Assembly (NCBI GenBank): GCA_028824015.1
Contig: JAPPFC010000031.1
Span: forward strand, 1 to 64,000
DNA length: 64,000 bases
Reading direction: 5' to 3'
Source: a bacterium
Lineage (GTDB): Bacteria; Actinomycetota; Acidimicrobiia; Spongiisociales; ZC4RG35
Shown here: piece after piece, positions 9,067 through 17,181 of the stretch
How positions within the stretch are numbered: position 1 is the stretch's first letter
How the letters are laid out: every line of letters begins with the position of its first letter
Notes under the pieces: generated by a model
Told to the model about the DNA's origin: nothing
Databases searched by the model: none
The model's input: only the letters and a program-made list of their open reading frames with translations
Made by a program: the position numbers and the translations under genes

Positions 9067-9089
9067 GAGATACAGGCACTCGGTATCTC
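9067..9089. promoter_or_regulatory. Inverted repeat upstream of the orphan antitoxin gene (possible operator)
   Basis: GAGATAC (9067-9073) and GTATCTC (9083-9089) are perfect inverted complements separated by 9 nt. A further partial half-site, GTGATAC, lies at about 9094-9100, just before the antitoxin start at 9106. Antitoxins of the Phd/YefM type usually autoregulate through such palindromes, so this is a plausible operator; that is inference. Confidence 0.45.
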
Positions 9090-9105
9090 ACCTGTGATAC
9101 ATTGG

Positions 9106-9348
9106 ATGTTGGTGGCTGAGGTGACTATCACGGACATCCGCAACAAGGGCGGAGCAATCATCGGCCGGGTGCTGGCGGGTGAAAGCCTCACCGTGACGCG
9201 ATCCGGGCGTCCCGTTGCGTCACTCAGCCCGCTGCCTCGCAGCGGACCTGATCCAGTGACCTTGCTGGACCGATGGCGCCACCTGCCACACCTTGATCCA
9301 TCCACCTTCCGACAGGACATCGATCAGACCATCGATCCGTCGCTGTGA
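9106..9348 (+). CDS. Phd/YefM-family antitoxin without an adjacent PIN toxin
   Basis: 80 residues from ATG 9106; longer in-frame starts back to 8995 add an Arg/Trp-rich part with no family resemblance. The protein begins MLVAEVTITDIRNKGGAIIGRV, followed by LTVTRSGRPVASLSPLP, the DNA-binding Phd fold core, and ends with a toxin-wrapping tail (LLDRWRHLP, DIDQTIDPSL) typical of antitoxins paired with VapC toxins. The stop overlaps the GTG start of the next gene as GTGA, the usual layout of antitoxin-toxin pairs, but the next gene encodes a phosphodiesterase and not a PIN protein. It may be a remnant of a lost VapBC pair or an antitoxin with an unusual partner. Confidence 0.8.
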   Translation: MLVAEVTITDIRNKGGAIIGRVLAGESLTVTRSGRPVASLSPLPRSGPDPVTLLDRWRHLPHLDPSTFRQDIDQTIDPSL

Positions 9349-10457
9349 CTCCCAACAGAACGGAGCGGATAGGACCTTCCTACGCGGGAAATAACCTGGT
9401 CAACCTGGTGGCGGAGTTGGAACGCCGTCTCAGCGGACACTCTCCGACCAGGGGTCTCCGGCGCGACCTTTCCGCGCTGATTCCGGCCGCCCGCAATTAC
9501 CTGCTGGTGGTCTTCGACGGGTTGGGCGCCGGCCAACTTCCTCATGCCAATGCATCGGCTTTGGCGGAGTCCCGCCGGGCGGTCCTGGAAGCACCCTTCC
9601 CGACCACCACCACCGTGGGTCTCTCCTCGATCTGCACCGGGCTCACTCCCCTCCAGCACGGGGTGATCGGATACCGGCAGTGGATGCCCGACATTCAGAA
9701 GGTGGTGAGTCTGCTGCGCTGGACGGACCTGTCGGGACAACACGTCCGGTACGACACCGCCTCCTTCCTTCCTGCTCCCAACCTGTGGGAGAGGCTGTCG
9801 GCCCGCCAGGCTCGGGGGATGATCGTGCAACCGGCCGCCTTCATCGACACGCCTCTCACCAGGATGCTCTACCGCGGAGCGGAGATGCGGGGCTATTCCT
9901 CGCCGCTGGAAGTCGACCCGGCCTATCTCTTCACCATGCCGAAGCGGACCCTGGCGATGGTCTATTACCACGCGGTGGACGTTGCGGCGCATGAAGCCGG
10001 GCAGCCCTCGGAGTCCTACGATGTTGCCATGTCAGGCGCGGACCAACTGTGGGCGCGGCTGGCTGACCGGCTGCCCACCGACACGGTGATGGTGGGCACC
10101 TCCGACCATGGCCACAGTGACATCCCCGAAGTGGGAAAACTGATCCTGGAGAAGAGCGACACCGAGGGCCTGCGCTGGTCGGGAGACAGCCGGGCGCTCA
10201 TGCTGAGCGGCCCGTCCGACCGGATCAGGGACCTGTCCGAGAAGACCGGCAGCAGGATGGTCGGCGCCGATGTGTTGCGGGCCTGGCTGGGCCGGGGACA
10301 ACCCCATCCCGACCTGGAGGCCCGCATGCCCGACGCTCTGTTGCTAGCCCGGGACAACACGGGGATCTTCCCCAAGGGCATGGACGCCCGGAAGACCGGC
10401 CACCACGGCGGCCTGACTCCCGCCGAAGTTCAGAGTCCATTGCTCATCCACCAATAG
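9345..10457 (+). CDS. Type I phosphodiesterase / nucleotide pyrophosphatase family protein (alkaline phosphatase superfamily)
   Basis: 370 residues from GTG 9345. Metal and nucleophile motifs are present in the expected order: LLVVFDGLGAGQLP (first Asp, ~residue 54-66), PFPTTTTVGLSSICTGLTP (Thr nucleophile, ~85-103), YHAVDVAAHEAG (Asp/His pair), GTSDHGHSDIPE, and GHHGGLTPAEV near the end. These are two-zinc hydrolases that cleave phosphodiester or phosphonate bonds; the substrate is not clear from sequence. No signal peptide is visible, so it is probably cytoplasmic. Translation is likely coupled to the antitoxin gene just upstream. Confidence 0.82.
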   Translation: MTPNRTERIGPSYAGNNLVNLVAELERRLSGHSPTRGLRRDLSALIPAARNYLLVVFDGLGAGQLPHANASALAESRRAVLEAPFPTTTTVGLSSICTGLTPLQHGVIGYRQWMPDIQKVVSLLRWTDLSGQHVRYDTASFLPAPNLWERLSARQARGMIVQPAAFIDTPLTRMLYRGAEMRGYSSPLEVDPAYLFTMPKRTLAMVYYHAVDVAAHEAGQPSESYDVAMSGADQLWARLADRLPTDTVMVGTSDHGHSDIPEVGKLILEKSDTEGLRWSGDSRALMLSGPSDRIRDLSEKTGSRMVGADVLRAWLGRGQPHPDLEARMPDALLLARDNTGIFPKGMDARKTGHHGGLTPAEVQSPLLIHQ

Positions 10458-10509
10458 GAACCGGTCAACAACACAAGCACACCGGTCGGAACGCCCGTCC
10501 GTTGCTAGT

Positions 10510-10543
10510 ATGTAGTCACTATACTGAGAGGCGGTGACTACAT
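10510..10543. promoter_or_regulatory. 10-bp inverted repeat covering the vapB start, likely autoregulatory operator
   Basis: ATGTAGTCAC (10510-10519) and GTGACTACAT (10534-10543) are perfect inverted complements with a 14-nt spacer, and the second arm runs into the ATG of the antitoxin gene at 10542. Between and overlapping the arms is a TATACT at 10520-10525 region that resembles a -10 box. Binding here by the VapBC complex would block both transcription and start-site access; the role is inferred. Confidence 0.65.
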
Positions 10544-10796
10544 GAACGTAGGTATTCGAGAACTAAAGGCCGGGCTCTCAGAGTATGTGAAGAGGGCCAG
10601 CAGGGGACAACAGATACTGATTACCGATCGTGGCCGACCGGTAGCCCGCCTGGTGAGTCTGGGTGGGATCTCGATGGTTAACCGGGGCATCGAAGAGGGT
10701 TGGATCACGCCACCGCTGCAAGAGGGCCTGGAACCCATCGAGCGCTACAAGGCTTCCAGAACCATCTCCGAGGTCCTGGATGAAGACCGCGGATGA
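10542..10796 (+). CDS. vapB: VapB-like antitoxin, Phd/YefM family
   Basis: 84 residues. MNVGIRELKAGLSEYVKRASRGQQILITDRGRPVARLV is a textbook Phd/YefM N-terminal DNA-binding domain; the C-terminal part, ending RTISEVLDEDRG, would fold on binding the toxin. The stop codon overlaps the start of the PIN-domain toxin gene by 4 nt (ATGA). A 10-bp inverted repeat sits on its start codon. The second Phd-type antitoxin in this window, 1.4 kb upstream, is only distantly similar, which argues against a recent duplication. Confidence 0.9.
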   Translation: MNVGIRELKAGLSEYVKRASRGQQILITDRGRPVARLVSLGGISMVNRGIEEGWITPPLQEGLEPIERYKASRTISEVLDEDRG

Positions 10797-11194
10797 CCCT
10801 CTATGTGGACACCAGTGCCCTAATGAAACGGTATGTCTCCGAGCCAGACTCGGACGTCGCCGAGCACTTGATGGGCTCCGACCCGATGCTGGTCACATCC
10901 CAACTCACCGAGATCGAACTGCGCCGCAATCTCACCCGGCTCCTTGAAGGGGAAGAACTGGTTCGCACCCGCCGCAGGGTCCAATCTGACCTACATAACT
11001 TTGCCGTCGTAGCCCTCGACGCCGTCACATGCAATGAAGCGGCGCGCCTGGCCGAAATGACGCTGTGCCGCTCGCTCGATGCGCTACACCTAGCCGCCGC
11101 TCGCCGTGTCGGCCAGGAAACCACTTTCCTGACCTTCGACATACGCCAAGCACAGGCAGCGCGATCAGCGGGCTTGACCGTCATCGGTGTGTAG
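10793..11194 (+). CDS. vapC: VapC-like toxin, PIN-domain ribonuclease
   Basis: 133 residues. The acidic PIN active-site residues are visible in order: Asp6 in LYVDTSALMKRY, Glu40/Glu42 in LTEIELRR, Asp96 in SLDALHLAAA, and Asp116 in FLTFDIRQ. VapC toxins cut tRNA or rRNA and are held inactive by their antitoxin. The ATG at 10793 overlaps the vapB stop, so expression is coupled. Nothing suggests the toxin is damaged. Confidence 0.92.
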   Translation: MTLYVDTSALMKRYVSEPDSDVAEHLMGSDPMLVTSQLTEIELRRNLTRLLEGEELVRTRRRVQSDLHNFAVVALDAVTCNEAARLAEMTLCRSLDALHLAAARRVGQETTFLTFDIRQAQAARSAGLTVIGV

Positions 11195-11264
11195 TCCGCT
11201 GGCAGTTTCCCTCTGCCGGTGGTCCAGTGAACTGACCGTCACAGGACGTTGATACATTGCAGAG

Positions 11265-14240
11265 ATGACATTTCCGGGACCTGATCTGCTGGGCCGAGGG
11301 GTGGTGGTTGGTGAGGGAAGCCGATCTCCCCTCCAAACCGCCCGGCGGGTGCTTGTCGACAGGTCGGTGCTGGACAGCCCGCATGCGCTGGAGGAAACCG
11401 TGGAACGTCTGCACAGATTCTGGGTGGAGCGCCGGCCGGTCACGGTGGAACTCTGGGTGGACGCGTCTGAACTGCGCCGGCCGGTGGTGGTAGAGCGGGC
11501 GCCGTGGATGCTCGGGCCCGGCTATGTCCCCCTGGTCGAGAGGCTCCACTTCCTGGTGTGGGCCAACAACTGGGACGGGCGTCGGAGCGATCCCATCTGG
11601 TGGTGGAGCAGGAAGGCCGCCCGGCTGGGAGCGCGGATCGGCGGGCGGGCCGACGTGGTGACACCGGATGGAGTGCATGCCTGGGTGGACGGAGGCCCCC
11701 GGTCGCCCCTGGACATCCCGGTCATCCATGCCCAGACCGTGGAACTGGGGCGGCTGACCCTCCAGCCTCCCGTCACGGTATCCGAGGCCGATCTGGCCCG
11801 GGACCAACGGGCGGCGGTAAACCACCACGCCGGCCCGGTCAGGGTGATCGCTCCGGCCGGATCGGGAAAGACCCGCACGCTCGGGGCTCGCCTTCTTCAC
11901 CTGGTCGATGACCGGAGAATCGAACCGCAGTTCGTGACTGCGGTGGCCTACAACAACCGGGCCGCCCGGGAGATGCGAAAACGCCTGCAGCGGGACGACC
12001 TGAGCATCCGCACCATCCACTCGCTCGGGTGGGCGATCATCCGCGACGTCCAGCCCGACGCCACCCTGCTGACGGAACGGGAAGTCCGTGCCAGGCTGGG
12101 CGCCCTGGTCCCCAAGCGGCCCCGCCTCAACACCGACGTCATAGGACCCTACCTGGAGGGTCTGGCCGAGATCACCATCGCGCTCCGGGACCCCGACCAG
12201 GTCGAGGAGGGCCGAGGCGACATGGAGGGTCTGGCCGGGTTGTTCCCCAGGTACCGAGCCCTGCTGGCCCGGAGGAACGAGGTCGACTACAACGAGCAGA
12301 TCTATGGCGCCATCGAACTGCTGCTGGCCGATCCGGAGCTTCGTAGGCGATGGCAGGTGCGGTGCCGGCATTTGCTGGTGGACGAGTTCCAGGATCTGAC
12401 GCCCGCGTACCTCCTGCTGCTGCGACTGCTCGCCTCTCCGGAGATGAGCGTGTTCGGGGTGGGCGACGACGACCAGACCATCTACGGGTACGCCGGCGCT
12501 GACCCGAGGTTCCTAATCGACTTCGGCAAGTACTTTCCCGGCGCGGGCGCCAGCGCCCTCACCGTCAACTACCGCTGTCCCTCCGAGGTGGTCACCGCTG
12601 CCTCCCGGCTGCTCTCTCACAACCGGGTCAGGGTCCCCAAGACCATCGAGGCCTCCCCGGATTCGGTCGAGGGGGGCTTTCGGATCATCACCCCCGACCG
12701 CCGGAGGATGGCCGCCGAACCGGCCGGGATCATCAGCAAATGGATCGAGGAGGGCGCCTCGCCCCGGGAAATCGCGGTCCTGGCCAGGGTCAACTCAGCC
12801 CTGCTCCCGATGCTGGCGGCGCTCGACAGAGCCGGGATCCCGGTTCGCTCGCAACTCGATGCGAATCTCCTGGAACGGACCACCATGCGAGCCGCTCTGG
12901 CATGGATACGGCTCACCCTGAACCCCGAGTCCATGAGCCGCCGGGATCTCCTGGAGGCTGTCCGTCGGCCCGCCCGCCGGATCAACCGGCTGGCTTCCGA
13001 GTTGATTCCGGCGGGCAACACTCCGATCCGAGGACTCGCCGCCCTCGGACGGGGACTCGACGAACGGAAGGCGGCCACCTGGCGCAGGTTCGTCCAGGCC
13101 ATAGAGGACGGAGCGCAGGTGGCGGTCCAAGGCAAATCGGGGCCTCTCCTGGACTACCTGTCGGGCGAGGTCGGACTGGGAAGGGTCGCCCATTCCCTGG
13201 ACTCCAAGCGAGGCAGGGCCGATCGGTCCACACACACCGACGACCTGGTGGCTCTGCGCCGCACGGCCGCTCTGTACGAGGACCTGCCGACCTTCGAGAC
13301 TGAACTGCGACGAATGCTGGACCGGCGACCGTCCCCGACGGCGGGAGTAACGGCGACCTCCGTCCACCGGGTGAAGGGACTGGAGTGGGATCGGGTGATC
13401 GTGTTCGGGGTCGACCAGGACCTCCTGCCCCATGTGCTGGCCGAAGACGTGGAAGAGGAACGCAGGGTGCTCCACGTGGCGATAACCCGATGCCGTCAGG
13501 AGGTGGTGGTCGTTGCGGAACTGGGAAGGGAGTCGCCCTTCATCCGGGAACTCACCCGGACGTACCGACCCCCGCCGGTGGGCCTTCCCAAGCCCCTACT
13601 GGCCCCCCACCCGGGAGCGCCGACCACGACGGGAACAGAGATCCGAGACGGTGATCCGACTTCCCCCGGCCAGAACCCCGCCGGAATCGACGAGCCATAC
13701 GACGCCGATCTCTACGAAGCGTTGCGGGAATGGCGTCTGGGGGTGGCCCGAGAAAGAGGTGTGGCTGCCTTCGTCATCTTCGGCAACCGGACCTTGCGGG
13801 AGATCGCCCGGACCCAACCCCGCTCGGAGGCTGAACTCTTGGGAGTTCGCGGTGTCGGTCCCCGCAAACTCGCCGAATACGGACGGGACGTCCTCGCCGT
13901 TGTCGCCTCCGCCGGGACCGGCCGACCGGGCTCGACGGATGAGTCTCCGATCGAACCACCGCAGCCGGGGTCCGGATCAACCACGCCGGACCCACCCGGG
14001 TCCGCTTCCTCGGAGGATTCCGCCTTGTTGGATGCCCTTCGGGAGTGGCGTCTGGCAACGGCCCGGCGGGATCAGGTACCCGCGTACGTCATTTCGAGGA
14101 ATGAGACGCTGGAAGAGATCTCCCGTCTCCGACCGAACACCGAGGCTGAGCTTCTCGGGGTCCGTGGCATGGGCCCTGGAAGGCTCGCCAAGTATGGACG
14201 GGAAATCCTCGAGTTGGTCGAGTCCAACCCGCCGGGCTGA
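11265..14240 (+). CDS. UvrD/Rep-family superfamily 1 helicase with tandem HRDC domains (UvrD2-like)
   Basis: 991 residues. Helicase motifs appear in order: APAGSGKTRTL (motif I, ~197), LLVDEFQDLTPA (II, ~373), VGDDDQTIYGYAGAD (III, ~400), VNYRCPSEVV (IV), VTATSVHRVKGLEWDRVIVFGVDQD (V, ~695) and VLHVAITRCRQEVVVV (VI). Two similar HRDC domains follow at about 815-880 and 920-985; each has 'LREWRL' at the start and 'AELLGVRGxGPxxLAxYGR' at the end, so one is probably a copy of the other. Mycobacterial UvrD2 has one HRDC. The first ~185 residues, rich in Trp and Arg, precede the helicase core and are not a domain I recognise. Likely role: ATP-driven 3'-5' DNA unwinding in repair. Confidence 0.88.
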   Translation: MTFPGPDLLGRGVVVGEGSRSPLQTARRVLVDRSVLDSPHALEETVERLHRFWVERRPVTVELWVDASELRRPVVVERAPWMLGPGYVPLVERLHFLVWANNWDGRRSDPIWWWSRKAARLGARIGGRADVVTPDGVHAWVDGGPRSPLDIPVIHAQTVELGRLTLQPPVTVSEADLARDQRAAVNHHAGPVRVIAPAGSGKTRTLGARLLHLVDDRRIEPQFVTAVAYNNRAAREMRKRLQRDDLSIRTIHSLGWAIIRDVQPDATLLTEREVRARLGALVPKRPRLNTDVIGPYLEGLAEITIALRDPDQVEEGRGDMEGLAGLFPRYRALLARRNEVDYNEQIYGAIELLLADPELRRRWQVRCRHLLVDEFQDLTPAYLLLLRLLASPEMSVFGVGDDDQTIYGYAGADPRFLIDFGKYFPGAGASALTVNYRCPSEVVTAASRLLSHNRVRVPKTIEASPDSVEGGFRIITPDRRRMAAEPAGIISKWIEEGASPREIAVLARVNSALLPMLAALDRAGIPVRSQLDANLLERTTMRAALAWIRLTLNPESMSRRDLLEAVRRPARRINRLASELIPAGNTPIRGLAALGRGLDERKAATWRRFVQAIEDGAQVAVQGKSGPLLDYLSGEVGLGRVAHSLDSKRGRADRSTHTDDLVALRRTAALYEDLPTFETELRRMLDRRPSPTAGVTATSVHRVKGLEWDRVIVFGVDQDLLPHVLAEDVEEERRVLHVAITRCRQEVVVVAELGRESPFIRELTRTYRPPPVGLPKPLLAPHPGAPTTTGTEIRDGDPTSPGQNPAGIDEPYDADLYEALREWRLGVARERGVAAFVIFGNRTLREIARTQPRSEAELLGVRGVGPRKLAEYGRDVLAVVASAGTGRPGSTDESPIEPPQPGSGSTTPDPPGSASSEDSALLDALREWRLATARRDQVPAYVISRNETLEEISRLRPNTEAELLGVRGMGPGRLAKYGREILELVESNPPG

Positions 14241-14307
14241 GTACGACAATGCCCTCCACCGATGCTCCTAGCCTTACGTTGCGGAGACCCACACGAAGGG
14301 ACAGGAA

Positions 14308-14721
14308 ATGCGCGACTACAACGCCTGGAACAACGAAGTCATCGAAGAATTCAGGGCCAACGGAGGACGGGCCGGCGGGCCGCTGGAGGGGATGCCTCTG
14401 CTGATTCTGTTCAACCACGGCGCCAAGACCGGGGCACTGAGGGTCAACCCGCTCGCCTACCAGAAGGTCGAGGGCGGCTATGCCATCTTCGGTTCCAAGG
14501 GTGGCTCTCCCACCAATCCTTCCTGGTACCACAATCTGATGGCCCGCCCCGAGGTCGAGATCGAACTCGGCACCGAGACCTTCATGGTCCGGGCCCGGTT
14601 GACGGAAGGGGAGGAACGGGAGCGCATCTGGACCCGGCAGAAGCTCGACTTTCCCCAGTTCGCCGACTATGAGAAGAAGACATCCCGCCAGATCCCGGTG
14701 TTGGTCCTCGAACCCATTTGA
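14308..14721 (+). CDS. Deazaflavin (F420)-dependent nitroreductase family protein, paralogue 1
   Basis: 137 residues, Ddn-like split beta-barrel. Visible family features are the N-terminal helix DYNAWNNEVIEEFRANGG, then GAKTGALRVNPLAY, GGYAIFGSKGGSPTNPSWYHNLMARPEVEIELG, and the closing EKKTSRQIPVLVLEP. The GSKGG...P-x-W-x-x-N-L block is the cofactor-binding signature. These proteins use reduced F420 for reduction of quinones or other acceptors; the native substrate is unknown. A closely similar gene of identical length lies at 17182. RBS AGGGACAGGA is near 14295. Confidence 0.87.
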   Translation: MRDYNAWNNEVIEEFRANGGRAGGPLEGMPLLILFNHGAKTGALRVNPLAYQKVEGGYAIFGSKGGSPTNPSWYHNLMARPEVEIELGTETFMVRARLTEGEERERIWTRQKLDFPQFADYEKKTSRQIPVLVLEPI

Positions 14722-14723
14722 AA

Positions 14724-14747
14724 TCGCCTGTCGCAGTGTGGAGGCGA
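14724..14747 (+). terminator. Weak hairpin after the Ddn-like gene
   Basis: TCGCCT (14724-14729) and AGGCGA (14742-14747) can form a 6-bp stem with a 12-nt loop two bases after the stop codon. There is no T-run, so termination is uncertain. The rest of the gap to 14883 shows nothing recognisable. Confidence 0.25.
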
Positions 14748-14883
14748 CCGGTCGTAGGTATCGCCGCAGGGCTGTGAAAAAGCCGCGTTGGGAAGGTTGT
14801 CCTGACCCAACTCCCCGATCAGGGACATCGCACAACCACCTGGGAACAGGCGGCAGCAGTCCTCTTTCTTCGTTCCCCTGTTC

Positions 14884-15606
14884 TTACCCTTCTCCTCCCG
14901 GCGTCAGGCCGGTGTGCTCTCGGGTCATGCCCACACCGAGGATGAGCGCCCACAGGCTCAGTGGCATGGTCGCGTAGTCCGCCAGCGTGTAGAAGGTGCC
15001 AGCCAGGTCGTGGAAGTGGTCTCCGATGAGCAACGAAACCAGCGCGGCCGCCGACAACACCAGCATCAGGACGGCCAGCCGACGGTGGAGTCCCGAGGAG
15101 AAGTGAAGGAATAGGCCCGCCGCTATGCAGGCGAACCCCAGGAGGTACCCGTAGCCGGAAATGATGGTGATGCCGGCCTTCACCGCCTGAATGGTCACTG
15201 CAATGGTGAAGAGGGTCCTCGGGTCAGTGGCGTCCCCTCCATGGTTAATTGTGTGGGCAATGATGTGGTTCATCCCGTAGCCAAACGCCAGCCCGATGCC
15301 CCCAAAGGCCAGAAGGAAGACACCGAGAGTCCCCAGCACACGCTTTACTGTCCCCTCGCCCAGCGCGCGCCGCACCCCGATTAGGCCAAATATCAGCAGG
15401 AACAGCCCCAAGGAGCCAAGAAGTGACGAGGTGTGGGTAAACGTGGCGTTCTGAGCCAGCACCCGCACACGCTCGAGGAGCGTTGACGCTCGCTCCAAGG
15501 GATCGACCACCAGACCGCCCGGCCGAATGAACGGGAGAACCACCCCCACCAGACCGCCCAAAACCAGCGCCATTCCCGTAAACCTGGTTGCCGTCTTTGC
15601 TCCCAT
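14884..15606 (-). CDS. Integral membrane protein of unknown function
   Basis: 240 residues from ATG 15606, chosen because AGGAGG lies 8 nt upstream; the frame extends 16 codons further without an RBS. About seven hydrophobic segments: FTGMALVLGGLVGVVLPFI near the N-terminus, two around residues 70-115, one at AFGYGMNHIIAHTINH, then three more up to LWALILGVGM. A cluster of His (HHIIAHTINHGGD-like region and IGDHFHDLAG) could bind metal, but I do not recognise the family. It is convergent with the Ddn-like gene on the left. Confidence 0.7.
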   Translation of the reverse strand: MGAKTATRFTGMALVLGGLVGVVLPFIRPGGLVVDPLERASTLLERVRVLAQNATFTHTSSLLGSLGLFLLIFGLIGVRRALGEGTVKRVLGTLGVFLLAFGGIGLAFGYGMNHIIAHTINHGGDATDPRTLFTIAVTIQAVKAGITIISGYGYLLGFACIAAGLFLHFSSGLHRRLAVLMLVLSAAALVSLLIGDHFHDLAGTFYTLADYATMPLSLWALILGVGMTREHTGLTPGGEG

Positions 15607-15941
15607 CGCAAACCTCCTGTTCAGGTTCAGCACCGCACGGGAACGAGCCCGCACTGTTCGTCGTGGTACCGGCTGGCCCCTACATAAACACCTACTTGAG
15701 AGCCTAGAAAACGCGACACCGACCCCGGATCACTCGATTCGTCTGGACTGTTTGCTGGATCCTCCCGTCGGCAGGACCGCCCGGTCCGGATCACCTCCCT
15801 TCACTCGCTTTCCCTGTCGCAACGTCTCAGAAACCGGACAATTAGAACCCTGCCCGGAGAGCCGAGGAGGAGGTTCAACCAGCAGGGGGACCATACCGAT
15901 CGTTGACCAGTCCGATCATCGGTCTTGCCTATAGTTCGCGG
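15607..15941. other. 335-bp intergenic region between divergent genes
   Basis: Contains the AGGAGG ribosome binding site of the membrane-protein gene (15611-15616, minus strand) and, near the right end, a possible promoter for the PLP enzyme: TTGACC at 15903-15908 and TATAGT at 15930-15935, spaced 21 nt, which is longer than ideal. No RNA gene or open frame with family similarity was seen. Confidence 0.4.
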
Positions 15942-16937
15942 ATGCAGCAAACACCTCTACGCCAGCCACTACCTCAACTCGACCTCGCCCTCACCCCCAC
16001 CCCGCTTCACAGGTTCCCCCGATTGAGGGAGGCGTGGGGCGGACCCCATGTGTGGGTGAAGCGCGACGACCTGACCGGTTTCGGCCTGTCGGGCAACAAG
16101 GTCCGGAAGCTGGAGTTTCACCTGGCGGCGGCTCTCGAGGCCGGCGCCGACACGGTGATCACCTGCGGGGCGTACCAGTCGAACCACTGCCGGGCCACCG
16201 CCCTCGCCTGTGCCCGGTTGGGCCTGGATGTGCGCCTGGTGCTCCGCACCCCCGATGCCGAGCCACCGGCCAAGGTCGGCGGGAACCTGCTCATCGACAT
16301 GCTGGCCGGCGCCACGATCAGTTACATATCGGTGGCCGACTGGGAGCACCGGGATGAGATCATGGCCGAGGACGCCGCCAGCCTGGCCGCCAAGGGACGC
16401 AAGGCGTGGGTGATTCCCCAGGGCGCCTCCGACAGGCTGGGGATGTGGGGGATGTCGCTCGGCTTTCGGGAGTTGGTGGAACAGATCCCCCAACAGATCG
16501 GCACCGACGTTGCTGCGGTGGTGCACGCCGGTTCCTCGGGCGGCACTACCTCGGGCTTCGGCTGGGCGTCGGACCGCACCGGTTTCCAGAGCCCGCTCCT
16601 GGCTCTCTGCATATCGGAGCCGGTCGAGTCTTTGATGGCGAGGGTGCGGCCCATCTGGCAATCGGGGGTCGAAGCCTTCGGAGGGGAGATGCCAGAACCC
16701 CTCCTGGAGCACACCGATCAGTACCTGACCGGTGGTTACGCCCAGGTCAGCGAGGAACTGATGGAGGTGCAGACCCAGGCCACCAGGCTCACGGGCCTGC
16801 TGTTCGACCCGACCTACACCGGAAAGGCCATCTACGGGCTGCGCAAGGAGATCGCCGCCGGCCGCTTCGGCAGTGACGATCACGTTGTGTTCTGGCACAC
16901 CGGAGGAGGCTTCGGCGCCCTGGTCGATCGGAGCTAA
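15942..16937 (+). CDS. PLP-dependent D-cysteine desulfhydrase / ACC deaminase family protein
   Basis: 331 residues from ATG 15942. Fold-type II PLP enzyme. The PLP lysine lies in GLSGNKVRKLEFHLAAALEAGADTVIT (residues ~45-70; K of GNKVRKLE), and GAYQSNHCRATALACARLG is the substrate/phosphate loop region. SSGGTTSGF near residue 205 binds the cofactor phosphate, and FWHTGGGFGAL closes the protein. D-cysteine desulfhydrase (releasing pyruvate, ammonia and sulfide) is the commonest function of this subgroup; ACC deaminase is the alternative. It is followed by two strong hairpins. Confidence 0.83.
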   Translation: MQQTPLRQPLPQLDLALTPTPLHRFPRLREAWGGPHVWVKRDDLTGFGLSGNKVRKLEFHLAAALEAGADTVITCGAYQSNHCRATALACARLGLDVRLVLRTPDAEPPAKVGGNLLIDMLAGATISYISVADWEHRDEIMAEDAASLAAKGRKAWVIPQGASDRLGMWGMSLGFRELVEQIPQQIGTDVAAVVHAGSSGGTTSGFGWASDRTGFQSPLLALCISEPVESLMARVRPIWQSGVEAFGGEMPEPLLEHTDQYLTGGYAQVSEELMEVQTQATRLTGLLFDPTYTGKAIYGLRKEIAAGRFGSDDHVVFWHTGGGFGALVDRS

Positions 16938-17012
16938 AGCGACAGCCGAGGGAAACGGGCGCCGAGGGTATACCTTGCCGCATAGATAGCTTTGTGCCGT
17001 GCAATGAATTCT

Positions 17013-17052
17013 CCCCGCCGTCCGGGCCTCCCGGTCCGCACTGGCGGGGTTT
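17013..17052 (+). terminator. Branched hairpin after the PLP enzyme gene
   Basis: CCCCGCC (17013-17019) pairs with GGCGGGG (17043-17049), which is followed by TTT; inside it CCGGG (17022-17026) pairs with CCCGG (17030-17034). It lies 76 nt after the stop codon and is a good terminator candidate for the upstream gene. Confidence 0.55.
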
Positions 17053-17071
17053 CCTCCAAGAACTCCCCCGG

Positions 17072-17094
17072 GAAGGCCGGGTCGGCGGGCCTTC
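17072..17094. terminator. Second hairpin upstream of the Ddn-like gene
   Basis: GAAGGCC (17072-17078) and GGCCTTC (17088-17094) form a perfect 7-bp stem with a 9-nt loop, followed by TCCCTT. It may back up the hairpin at 17013 or belong to the leader of the gene at 17182. Confidence 0.4.
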
Positions 17095-17181
17095 TCCCTT
17101 ATCTCGGCGGCCTTCTTCCCAGAATACCCTCTAGCCTCTCTCCTATCTGTGAGGAGAACCGGCCGAGAGGAGTCGCAGAAA

